Assembly (NCBI GenBank): GCA_016929495.1
Contig: JAFGIS010000398.1
Span: 1-41,940 of the forward strand
From: Polyangiaceae bacterium
GTDB lineage: Bacteria > Myxococcota_A > Polyangia > Polyangiales > Polyangiaceae
DNA: 41,940 bases
Direction: 5' to 3'
The first letter of the stretch is position 1; each line of letters begins with the position of its first letter. Below are positions 23,277-31,472 of this stretch, in pieces. The notes under the pieces were generated by a model. It had not been told where the DNA came from, made no database searches, and worked only from the letters and a program-made list of their open reading frames with translations. The position numbers were made by a program, and so were the translations under genes.

Positions 23277-26207
23277 TCAGAAGCTCTTCTCCACGGACGC
23301 CAAGAAGGTGCGACCATCCTGGACCAAGGTGTTCTGGGCCAACTCCGGGGTCGTCGGCAACGAGTAGCGCCAGTCGAACGCGTTGTACACGCCAACGGCG
23401 TAGAGCAGACCGAAACGCGGCTCCTCTCCGGAGAGCACGATATCCCAGATAACGAATGGCCGCGTGCTGCGCTGCCGAGGATCGGTCACGTTCTCGTTTC
23501 TGTCATAGCGAGGTCCCTCGAAAGACAGCCGCGTTGATGCCAGAACGGCGCGTGCAAGCAGTGGAACTGCCCCACGCAGCGACGCAAGATGCATCGGCGC
23601 GTTGGCGACGTGACGCTTTGCGGGATCACTATCGAAGCTCGCGAGGTCCGACACCGAAGAACCCGCGAGCAATCTCGCGTAAGCGAAGCTGTAGCTCGCG
23701 CCCAACATGGTGCCTTGGCGGAAGTCGCGACGCAGACCGATCTCGCTGCCCACCACGAACAGGGGGTTGTCCGAGTTCTCGTAGTGCAGGGGGTCGGAGG
23801 CATTGCCGCTGCCCGCGGGGGTGATGAGGCTTCGCACGTGGTTGGCGTATACGGCGGCGGTGCCGACCACCGTCGGAGAGAAGCGGTGGCTGTGTTCGAC
23901 TTCCGCGGACGTGATGGATTCCGGGCGAAGATCGGGGCTCGCGACCTGCGTGAGCCCCCCGTCGTTGTAGTAGAGCTCGTAGACGCTGGGCGCACGGAAT
24001 GCGTTGCCGCCCATGAGCTTCAGAGTGCCTCGCGGGTAGGGGTTGACGATGAGCGCCGCACGCGGATTGAGCGATCCGCCGAAGCTCGAGTAAGCGTCGT
24101 ACCGAGCGCCGGCCGAGACGCGCGCGGCTTTGCTCAAGTCCGCATCAGCCAACGCGTAGAGGGCTCCGACGCGGTAGGGATGCTTGTCGTCGAGGAAGAC
24201 ACCGCTGTCGTCTTGGGCCGTCTGCCAGACCCGATAGTGCAGCTGAGCTTCGGCCCCGAGTGTGAAGCGCAGTCCGGCGCTCGGGGCGACGCGCACCCGC
24301 TGCTCGAGTCCGAGCCATTGTCCATGATACGCGTCGACTTCGAGCCCTCCCTCGTTCCGCACGCGCGGATACAGGCCGACGAAGCGATACAGGTTCAGGT
24401 GCGCGCGGGTCATGAGCGACACGACGCTCGAGATTTCGGGCTCTGCTCGGAGCTCGAGGAACGCCCGCGTATCCCGCTGCTGCATCCGCGGGTCGCTGAT
24501 ATCGGTGTCATAGCCGCCCGTGGGGATGTGCTTGGAATGCGAATGCAGCGACCACTGCGCAGCGAGCCACTCGTAGCGCGCGGCGCCGTGCACCGTGTCC
24601 GCGTCGAACCCGTCGCGATCGCGCACGACTCCGCCGAGGAGTTCAGCGGCGTACTCGGCGAAGTACTGGTCGCGCCCCTCGCCTCGGGCGGCACCGAACG
24701 AGCTCCAGATGTGACCGCTGCGGCCGAGCGGGGCATCCGCGCGTACGCGCGCGCGCGCCACGCCGTCGAGATCCGTCGACACGCCTGTCGATACGCCGGG
24801 CGCTGCCTCACGGGTGACCACGTTGATGACTCCGGAGAACGCGTTGGTGCCGTAGAGCACCGAACCCGGGCCCCTCACGACCTCGATGCGTTCGACGTCA
24901 CCGAGGTCGGTCAGCGCGTCATAGCCGACATAGGAGGAGCCGATCCAGTTGTCGTTCGTGGGAAGTCCGTTGCTGAGGACGAGGATGCGATTGCCGTAGC
25001 TTCCGAGCCGGCCCAGTCCGCGCAGGCCCAGTGTCACGTAGGACCGGTCGTCCCATGCGTACACACCGGGTTGTCCGCGCAGCGCTTCGGCCAGCGTGGG
25101 GTACGCGAAGCTCAGGATCTCCCGGCGCGACACGATGCTCACAGAGCTCGGAGCTTGCTCGACGCGTTCAGTTGCGCGCGAGGCAGCGACGATTTCGTCC
25201 ACTTGTGTCAGTTCGAACACGAGCTTCGTTTCACGCCCTTCGGCGACGACCGCACGCCGCGAGACTCCTTGAAAACCGCGAAGCTCGACGCTCACCTCGT
25301 GGCTTCCCACCGGCAACGTCATGACCGCCGGCGTGAACCCCAATGTGCGACCATCGACTCGCACCGTGGCACCGGGCTCGTCCGTCTCCACGACCAACGA
25401 ACCCGTGAGCGGCTGGAGGGTGGTTGCGATGGTCTCGCGTTGGTTGGCGACCACATCGACCGTAACGGCCTTCGCCTCGAACCCTGCCCTCTGTACGATG
25501 AGCCGGTGTCGTCCGGGAGACAGCTCGAGTTGGCAGGGGATCTCGTGGGGCGCCGCCGCGGCGTCGTCGATGCGGACGCTGCCGCCACGAGGCGCTGCCA
25601 CCTCGAGCTGGCCCAGGATCTGGCGGAGCTCGAGAACGACGGTGACCCCTTGTGACGCCTGGAGCGCGGGCAGAGCGAGTTCGGCCGTCTCGTATCCCGG
25701 GAGCGCTGCGATGATCTTGTAGGTACCCGGGGCGACCCCGAGCCGCCGAGGGCTCTTTCCGCGTGGCCCGAGATCCTTGCGGTCGAGGTAGAGCGTCGCG
25801 CCCGAGGGCTTGGTCTCGATGTCCAGCACGGCAATGCGCGTGGCAATCTGCTCGAGCTCGGCCTGGATCCTGGCGCGAGCCCCAGGATCCGTTTCCCCGT
25901 CGAGGGCCTGCCAGTAGTAGCGATAGGCTTCGGGGAACTGCGAGAGCTTCTCGTACGTGCGCGCAATGTTATAAAGGACGTTGCGATTGCGCACGAGCCG
26001 GTTGGAACGTAGGAAATGCTGCAACGCACCCTGCAGGTCCCCTTGTCGGTACGCGTCCGTCCCGAGCGTGAAGGCGAGGTCGGCTTCGTCGGCCAAGTCT
26101 CCCGCCCGCGCCATGCGCGCCGGCAGAGCGAGCAGGAACAGCAGCGCAGCGCCCAGCAACGCTGGAGCACAGCGGCGGCCGGCCAGGCGCGCAGGAAGCG
26201 GTCGCAT
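23277..26207 (-). CDS. TonB-dependent receptor with N-terminal TPR and three PEGA domains
   Basis: 976 aa. Signal peptide about 1-35. TPR helices at 36-125 (LGTDAYRQGDLQGALQHF, VLYNIARTYEKLSQF). Three PEGA-type domains at about 127-196 (IETKPSGATLYLD...GVAPGTYKI), 197-266 and 268-335 (VVETDEPGATVRVDG...LPVGSHEVSVEL). A TonB plug lies at about 340-470 (APSSVSIVSRREI, LRGQPGVYAWDD, LGLRGLG, VERIEVVRGPGSVLYGTNAFSGVINVVT), then a 22-strand-type barrel to the terminal Phe976, a usual outer-membrane assembly signal. ATG with GAGGA just upstream. It follows kinase 3 by 44 nt. Plain TonB receptors lack a TPR/PEGA head, so this is a fusion of the adaptor and surface-protein roles kept separate in the other two kinase operons. 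Ligand unknown. Confidence 0.94.
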   Translation of the reverse strand: MRPLPARLAGRRCAPALLGAALLFLLALPARMARAGDLADEADLAFTLGTDAYRQGDLQGALQHFLRSNRLVRNRNVLYNIARTYEKLSQFPEAYRYYWQALDGETDPGARARIQAELEQIATRIAVLDIETKPSGATLYLDRKDLGPRGKSPRRLGVAPGTYKIIAALPGYETAELALPALQASQGVTVVLELRQILGQLEVAAPRGGSVRIDDAAAAPHEIPCQLELSPGRHRLIVQRAGFEAKAVTVDVVANQRETIATTLQPLTGSLVVETDEPGATVRVDGRTLGFTPAVMTLPVGSHEVSVELRGFQGVSRRAVVAEGRETKLVFELTQVDEIVAASRATERVEQAPSSVSIVSRREILSFAYPTLAEALRGQPGVYAWDDRSYVTLGLRGLGRLGSYGNRILVLSNGLPTNDNWIGSSYVGYDALTDLGDVERIEVVRGPGSVLYGTNAFSGVINVVTREAAPGVSTGVSTDLDGVARARVRADAPLGRSGHIWSSFGAARGEGRDQYFAEYAAELLGGVVRDRDGFDADTVHGAARYEWLAAQWSLHSHSKHIPTGGYDTDISDPRMQQRDTRAFLELRAEPEISSVVSLMTRAHLNLYRFVGLYPRVRNEGGLEVDAYHGQWLGLEQRVRVAPSAGLRFTLGAEAQLHYRVWQTAQDDSGVFLDDKHPYRVGALYALADADLSKAARVSAGARYDAYSSFGGSLNPRAALIVNPYPRGTLKLMGGNAFRAPSVYELYYNDGGLTQVASPDLRPESITSAEVEHSHRFSPTVVGTAAVYANHVRSLITPAGSGNASDPLHYENSDNPLFVVGSEIGLRRDFRQGTMLGASYSFAYARLLAGSSVSDLASFDSDPAKRHVANAPMHLASLRGAVPLLARAVLASTRLSFEGPRYDRNENVTDPRQRSTRPFVIWDIVLSGEEPRFGLLYAVGVYNAFDWRYSLPTTPELAQNTLVQDGRTFLASVEKSF

Positions 26208-26251
26208 CGTCCTCGTTCATAGCAGAGGCGGCGGCCGGCGCGAAAGCGCGG

Positions 26252-27919
26252 TCAACGATTGAGCCGGATGTCGACCGGAGCCGAGGGTGTTGGCCCGGGT
26301 GCCTGCCGCGGTGGGGCTCTGTGCGGCTTGTCGCGACGCGTCGTCGCGGGAGGCTCGGCGCTCGCGGTCGGCACAGGGGGCGGAGCGGGCGGCCTGGTCT
26401 TCTGTGCGACCAACACGGCGTGCTGGCGAACGTCCTGGTGCGCGGCGCCTTGTCGCAGCACGTACGTCTCGAAGCCGTTCAGTCGCAGCTCGAAGCTCCG
26501 CGGCGCCGCCTCCACCGTGGCGCCGCCGACCTTGAGTGCGAGCGGCGTCGTACCGAGCCGTCCGTTGTCTTCGTACACCTCTGCGCCGCTCGGTGAGGAC
26601 TCCAGGAGCAGGGTGAAGTCGGGGGCAGGCCGGGCACTCGTGAGCGGGTGAGCCACCGGGGCACGTGCCCCCCCCGAGTTCGGCTTGCTGCGGCCGAGCC
26701 ATAGTCCAGCGCCGACGACTGCGACGCAGGCACCCAGAACCACCCACCAACGTCCGCTCTTCGACAGCAACGAGACTGTTGCTGCTGTTGCGCCCTGATC
26801 CTCCGTTCCGGCTCTGAGCCGAGCGTGGCTTCGTGCGCCCGACGCCGCGTTGGCCGCGTCGTGGCCCGACTCGGCCATGAGCGTCGTCGAGGCAGCCGTC
26901 ACGGTGCCGGGTATCGCATCGAGCGACGGACACGCGTCCTCGGCCCCTGTATCCCGAAGCAAGGAGGGTGGCCCCTCGAAGCGCGGAGCGGGGCGGCCGG
27001 ATCCGCACGCGCTGAACGGCCGAAGGGCTCTCAGAAGGTCGTCGACACACGCATAGCGTTGGGAGGGGTCCTTCTGCAGGCAGCGCAGCACGATAGCTTC
27101 GAGCCGCTCGGGCACGTCGGCACGCGTGGGGCGAAGCGATCGCGGCGCGTCAGCGACGATGGCCGCGCAGGCGGCAGGCAGGGTGTCCGCCTCGAACGGC
27201 GGGCGTCCGCTCAGCGCCTCGTGCAGGATGGCGCCGAGCGACCAGATGTCCGTTCGATGGTCGACGTGTTTGGCGCCGCGAACCTGCTCGGGCGACATGT
27301 AGAACGGCGAGCCCAACACGGTCCGCGTGTCCGTGAGCTCGCCCTCGATTTGCCGATCCTGCAGCGATTTGGAGATGCCGAAGTCGAGGACCTTGATCAG
27401 CGTGCTGCCGTCGCTGCGCGTGGTGACGAACAGATTGGACGGCTTCAAGTCGCGGTGGATGATGCCCTGTTGGTGGGCCTGCGCGATGGCATCACCGGCC
27501 TGAAGCACGCACTCGACGGCATGTTCGACCGGGAGAGTCTCGAGATGACTCAAGAGCGACGCCAGGTCACAACCCGTCAAGAGCTCCATGACCATGTACG
27601 GCATGCCGCTATCCAGCGAGCCGACGTCATGGATGCGGACCACGTGATCGCTGCGCAATGCCGCCGCAGCTCGTCCCTCGCGCAAGAAGCGTACCACGGC
27701 CTCGGATCGGCGTTCGTCCGAAGCGGGAAGCATGAGCACCTTGATGGCGACACACTGGTCGAGCTGCATGTGGCGCGCTGCGAACACGACTCCCATGCCG
27801 CCCGTTCCGACGACGCTTTCCACGCGGTACTTGTCGGCGATCACGTCGCCCGGCTGTGGCAGCTGCGCGTCGCTCGGCGCGTTCGACGACGCCGTGCCAT
27901 GCCCAGGAAGTCCGCGCAT
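26252..27919 (-). CDS. Transmembrane Ser/Thr kinase with outer PEGA domain
   Basis: 555 aa from the ATG at 27919. Kinase domain about 25-300: Gly loop GTGGMG (38-43), AIK Lys (K60), HRDLKPSN (155-162), DFG (179-181), MSPEQ (208-212). One membrane helix at about 391-408. Outside, a PEGA-like domain (about 435-505, LLESSPSGAEVYED, LGTTPLALKVGG, FELRLNGFETYV) is followed by a Pro-rich tail ending VDIRLNR. The start is uncertain: GAAGGG sits right against the ATG, and the frame stays open upstream to 28156, where it overlaps the DUF4091 gene, so a longer form is unlikely. It is the first gene of a two-gene operon with the TPR/PEGA TonB receptor. Confidence 0.93.
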   Translation of the reverse strand: MRGLPGHGTASSNAPSDAQLPQPGDVIADKYRVESVVGTGGMGVVFAARHMQLDQCVAIKVLMLPASDERRSEAVVRFLREGRAAAALRSDHVVRIHDVGSLDSGMPYMVMELLTGCDLASLLSHLETLPVEHAVECVLQAGDAIAQAHQQGIIHRDLKPSNLFVTTRSDGSTLIKVLDFGISKSLQDRQIEGELTDTRTVLGSPFYMSPEQVRGAKHVDHRTDIWSLGAILHEALSGRPPFEADTLPAACAAIVADAPRSLRPTRADVPERLEAIVLRCLQKDPSQRYACVDDLLRALRPFSACGSGRPAPRFEGPPSLLRDTGAEDACPSLDAIPGTVTAASTTLMAESGHDAANAASGARSHARLRAGTEDQGATAATVSLLSKSGRWWVVLGACVAVVGAGLWLGRSKPNSGGARAPVAHPLTSARPAPDFTLLLESSPSGAEVYEDNGRLGTTPLALKVGGATVEAAPRSFELRLNGFETYVLRQGAAHQDVRQHAVLVAQKTRPPAPPPVPTASAEPPATTRRDKPHRAPPRQAPGPTPSAPVDIRLNR

Positions 27920-28052
27920 CCCTTCGGTGTGACACACAGACTCGCGTCCGGTCCAGGGCTTCCGTTGGGTGCCCTCACCCCCGCAGGACGACCACCTGGC
28001 GCCACGACCGGGAGCGACCCGGACAAGTTCATCCGAGGCTCGCGCCTGCCAC

Positions 28053-28080
28053 TTTTTTACTCCAATGGAGATTTTTGGAG
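28053..28080 (-). promoter_or_regulatory. AT-rich island with small dyad upstream of kinase 3
   Basis: In the 205-bp gap between the DUF4091 gene and kinase 3, a T6 run, CTCCA-A-TGGAG (28060-28070) and a T5 run form a patch far richer in A/T than the surroundings. On the coding strand it reads as A-tracts, so it is not a terminator. A promoter or operator for kinase operon 3 is plausible. Confidence 0.35.
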
Positions 28081-28124
28081 ATCGCGGCGAGCCCGCGAGG
28101 GTGCGTCCCGAGAACCTTCCGCAG

Positions 28125-31100
28125 CTACACCGTTCGATTCGCCCCAGTTCGACCACGGTCCGCCGTGGTTGACCGACGTCCCCGCATTCCTACCGCCACG
28201 GCCAACCACGCCCACCACGCCATGGACGCTACGAGCGGTCGATGGGCCACGCGGCATCCGCATCCGCTCTCCCCCGATCCCTGGTCGGCCTCGGAGACCG
28301 ATGCGGCGCCGGCCCTGTCGCTCGCTCCGGTCGCGTTGCCGTCACCCCCCCAGCCCTCTGCGCTGCTTCCAGCACGCCCGGCGTCGGAACGACCAGCAGC
28401 GCCCAAGTCGCTCGTCGAACCGGTTGCGGCGCCGCCGGATCCGCCAGCCGCTGACCCGCCGGCGGTGCTCGAGCCGCCCGTCACGCTCCCGGCCCCTCCT
28501 CCCGAGCCCGAGCCGCCTGCTCCGGTCGCGCTGCTTCGACACTCGCCGGCCTCGGCATCGCAGCTGCCGCCCTGCAGCAGTCCGCAGTCCGTCGTCGTCA
28601 GTCGTAGACAGCCGCCCACACCCCTCGCGCACACGTTGAGCACGACACCGTCGCAGCTCATGCCCTCGTCGCACTCGTCCGCGCAGTCTACACCGGTGAT
28701 CGCCACGGCGATCTTGGCGCGCGTGGCATAGACATCGGTCGGAACCCGGCTGAACCGGGTGCGGGACTGGACGAGATCGTCCACGAAGGCGTCGGCCGTG
28801 TCGTGCGTGCCGATCGCAGGCCTACCGCCGTTCAGCAGGGCAAGGTAGGCGTAGTCTTCCATGCCCTCCCGCAAGAGCTCCCAGCGAATCGATGGCACGA
28901 GCCGGTTGCTCTGGGCGTCACACGCGTCGAATGCGATCGTGTCGTCCTTGGGCGGATAGAACATGAAGCCATCGCCGTTGCCGTCGTAGAGCCACGGCTG
29001 GGTCCATGGATCCTCTCCGAATTCCGTGGTCTTGTAGTACAGGAGGCCGTCCACGCGCTCGGCCCAGGCGAGCCATGGGATGATGCGAGCCTCGAGTCCG
29101 GTTCGGTCGATGACCGTCGGATTCGGCAGCGGCGGACGGTCGCCGTACAGGAAGTACCACCAGACTTGTTCGCCGTGGTTCAGCTGTCGGTCGTGCGACT
29201 TGTCCGGCTCGTAGTTGGTGATGGTGGGCATCCAGATGTCGATCTTGGAGCCGGGGTAGGTGGGATTGTCGTAGATGAGCGGCTCGACCTGCTCGCTGAG
29301 CAGGATGCGCACGTTCGGAGCCGCCGCCTTGGTCTGTTGGGCCAGGTAGGCGGCGATGTCGTAGTCCTCGAACGTCTGTGGCTCGTTGACGATGTGGTAG
29401 TAGCCGCGGTCGGCGTATTCGCTCTGCTCGAGGTAGTCGCTGACCGCGCCCCAGTACTCGAACCAACGTTCGTTGTACGCCGTGTTCCCCGGCGGATCGG
29501 TGCCGCGCTGCTCTCCACAGAAGCTGTCCGGGCGGCTGTCGGGGGGCCAGTTGCTCGCTGGACCGTCGATCAAGAACGAGGGGAAGCCGTAGCTGAGTCG
29601 GCCGCCGTCGAGGTAGGCCGCCGCCAGATCGGAGAAGCCCCACTCTCCCCAGCTTTGCGGATCGAGCTTTCCTTTGCAGTCGTACTCGACCCCGCCCGGA
29701 TAGTTGAGCCCAGCGGGCCAACCGACGCCTTTGGGCACCAGGCGGTGATCGGCGAAGTCCTGGTACAGAGCGTCGACCAAGTCCCAGTAGCAGGGCTGGA
29801 CATCGCCGTCGATCGTGCCCTGGTAGCGCTCCACGACGTTGCTCCAGCCGAAGCCCCACTCACCGGCCAGATCGATCGCGTTCGGCAGGGCGAAGTCCCA
29901 GACTTCGAGCTCGAGCGGCACGGTGGCCTCCCCGACGCTGACAGTCGCCTGGTAGCGGCCGGCTCTTGCCTGTTCGGGAATGCGGACGGTGAACCACAGG
30001 GCCTGGTTCTTCCCCGAAGGAAAGGCGACGCTCGAGCCCATGGCGATCGGGTAGAGCGGATCAGGCCAGTCTCCGATGCGGCCGTAGTGGTCGCTGAGCT
30101 CGGACAAAGGCACGGTGTCGACCCGATGCAGGGTGACGCTGCTCGAGGGTAGGGTGCCCGCGTCGGAGACGAAGTCACTGACGGACACGGGCAACGGCTG
30201 GGCGCTGGGAGCGCGCACGAGAATGACGAACGGTTCGAGTTCGTTCTTGGCTGCCTGGATCTGGAGCGGCGCCGCGTGGCTCGGCACCGCGTGGCTGGGT
30301 AGGATTTTCTCGATGGCCGGAGCCGTCCAGATCTCCAGGCCCGCCTCGTCCGCGCCCGAGATGCGGTGCAGGTAGCCGCCCGCCTCTGGGTCTCCGAGCG
30401 TCGCCGTGATCGTCGCCTTCCCGGCCGTCGTGAGCTCTGGAGCAGGGTGCCCCTCGTGCTCGACGACATCGAAGTAGACGTAGTAGCTCGAGGTGGAGCC
30501 GTCGGCGTGCCACTCTAGCCTGCCGGAGTTCTGGTCGACCAAGCGGATGTTGTCCAGCCACAGCGTCAGCTCGTCCCCGTCGTCGTACAGGCCGCTTCGG
30601 CCGTTGACGGTGTCGTTGTCACGGGTGTGCAGCTCGAGCCGGGTGATGTCCGAGAGCTCGGGCGTGGTGCACGTGGACAGGGGATTGAGCGAAACGGTGG
30701 CCGGGTTCCAGCGCCCCGGGGCCAGCGGCGGGCCGCCTTGGGTCACGCTGCCGCTGTCGCAGCCGTTGGTGTCGTAGACCTTGAAGTAGTAGAGATCCGG
30801 CGCCTGGTCGAGGGCGCTGTCATTGACCTCCGGCCACACGTCGTACAGGAACGTCTCGAAGTTGCGCCAGTCGGAGCGCGGATCGCCGTCGGCGATGTGA
30901 AGTTCCACGCCCGGGTATCCGTAGCCACCCGGCAGGTTCTGGATCAGCGCACGCACCGAGCCCTCGCCCTCGGAGGCGCGCGCCCGGTCCGCGTCGAGCT
31001 CGCCGTCGTTGATGGTCCAGTAGACGCCCGAGTCGCTCCACTCGAGCTGGGGCTCTTCGCCGTCCTCGACGAGGACGCTGTACGTCTCGGCGTACGGAAC

Positions 31101-31352
31101 CGGGTCCAAGGCGGTCGAGCCGTCGTACGGCACGACGCGGACTGAGCGCAGATCCAATAGGGCGTGGTTGAGACCAAGCGAGTCGAGGAGCGCGCCGAAG
31201 TCGATCGCGACCTCCACGGTTCCGGAGCCGTCGGCCGTGACGGGGACGCGGTAGGGCCAGGCGGGGTTCCACCACTGTTGGGCGGAGGCGAGGCGAGGGG
31301 CGGCGAGGAGGGAGGTGCAGAGCAGTACGGCGGGGTAGAGACGTGGGGTCAC
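28125..31352 (-). CDS. DUF4091 glycosidase-like exoprotein with MYXO-CTERM tail
   Basis: 1075 aa. Signal peptide (ends ASAQ). The N-terminal beta domain begins WWNPAWPYRVPVT, and a carbohydrate-binding-like domain follows. The C-terminal half of the catalytic region is DUF4091: WLAWAERVDGLLYYKTTEF, DGNGDGFMFYP, and WELLREGMEDYAYLALL. DUF4091 proteins are linked to glycoside-hydrolase-like enzymes, so a polysaccharide-active role is likely but the substrate is unknown. Then come Cys-rich residues, a Gly/Ser/Ala linker, and a MYXO-CTERM-type end: SGCGC, a hydrophobic segment with two Trp pairs, and RGRR. That signal usually ends near the Arg cluster; here about 15 more residues follow. GTG start without a clear ribosome site. 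Confidence 0.9.
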   Translation of the reverse strand: MTPRLYPAVLLCTSLLAAPRLASAQQWWNPAWPYRVPVTADGSGTVEVAIDFGALLDSLGLNHALLDLRSVRVVPYDGSTALDPVPYAETYSVLVEDGEEPQLEWSDSGVYWTINDGELDADRARASEGEGSVRALIQNLPGGYGYPGVELHIADGDPRSDWRNFETFLYDVWPEVNDSALDQAPDLYYFKVYDTNGCDSGSVTQGGPPLAPGRWNPATVSLNPLSTCTTPELSDITRLELHTRDNDTVNGRSGLYDDGDELTLWLDNIRLVDQNSGRLEWHADGSTSSYYVYFDVVEHEGHPAPELTTAGKATITATLGDPEAGGYLHRISGADEAGLEIWTAPAIEKILPSHAVPSHAAPLQIQAAKNELEPFVILVRAPSAQPLPVSVSDFVSDAGTLPSSSVTLHRVDTVPLSELSDHYGRIGDWPDPLYPIAMGSSVAFPSGKNQALWFTVRIPEQARAGRYQATVSVGEATVPLELEVWDFALPNAIDLAGEWGFGWSNVVERYQGTIDGDVQPCYWDLVDALYQDFADHRLVPKGVGWPAGLNYPGGVEYDCKGKLDPQSWGEWGFSDLAAAYLDGGRLSYGFPSFLIDGPASNWPPDSRPDSFCGEQRGTDPPGNTAYNERWFEYWGAVSDYLEQSEYADRGYYHIVNEPQTFEDYDIAAYLAQQTKAAAPNVRILLSEQVEPLIYDNPTYPGSKIDIWMPTITNYEPDKSHDRQLNHGEQVWWYFLYGDRPPLPNPTVIDRTGLEARIIPWLAWAERVDGLLYYKTTEFGEDPWTQPWLYDGNGDGFMFYPPKDDTIAFDACDAQSNRLVPSIRWELLREGMEDYAYLALLNGGRPAIGTHDTADAFVDDLVQSRTRFSRVPTDVYATRAKIAVAITGVDCADECDEGMSCDGVVLNVCARGVGGCLRLTTTDCGLLQGGSCDAEAGECRSSATGAGGSGSGGGAGSVTGGSSTAGGSAAGGSGGAATGSTSDLGAAGRSDAGRAGSSAEGWGGDGNATGASDRAGAASVSEADQGSGESGCGCRVAHRPLVASMAWWAWLAVAVGMRGRRSTTADRGRTGANRTV

Positions 31353-31410
31353 GATGGGTTTCGGTGGGGTTGCGCCGGGAGGGATTCGGCGATCGAGCGG
31401 CGGGATACAG

Positions 31411-31461
31411 GGGGTACAAAAACAGTTGAGCCCACCACCGTTTGGAGACGGTGGTGGGCTC
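31411..31461 (-). terminator. Intrinsic terminator after the Cys-repeat lipoprotein gene
   Basis: A perfect 14-bp stem (GAGCCCACCACCGT and its complement, 31428-31441 and 31448-31461) with a 6-nt loop. On the minus strand it is followed by AACTGTTTTTG. It starts 12 nt after the stop at 31473 and is a textbook rho-independent terminator. Confidence 0.92.
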
Positions 31462-31472
31462 GAAGGGGGTTC

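Noticed and set aside
27920..28156. 79-codon extension of kinase 3
   Set aside because: It overlaps the end of the DUF4091 gene and has no kinase-like sequence; a start at or near 27919 fits better.
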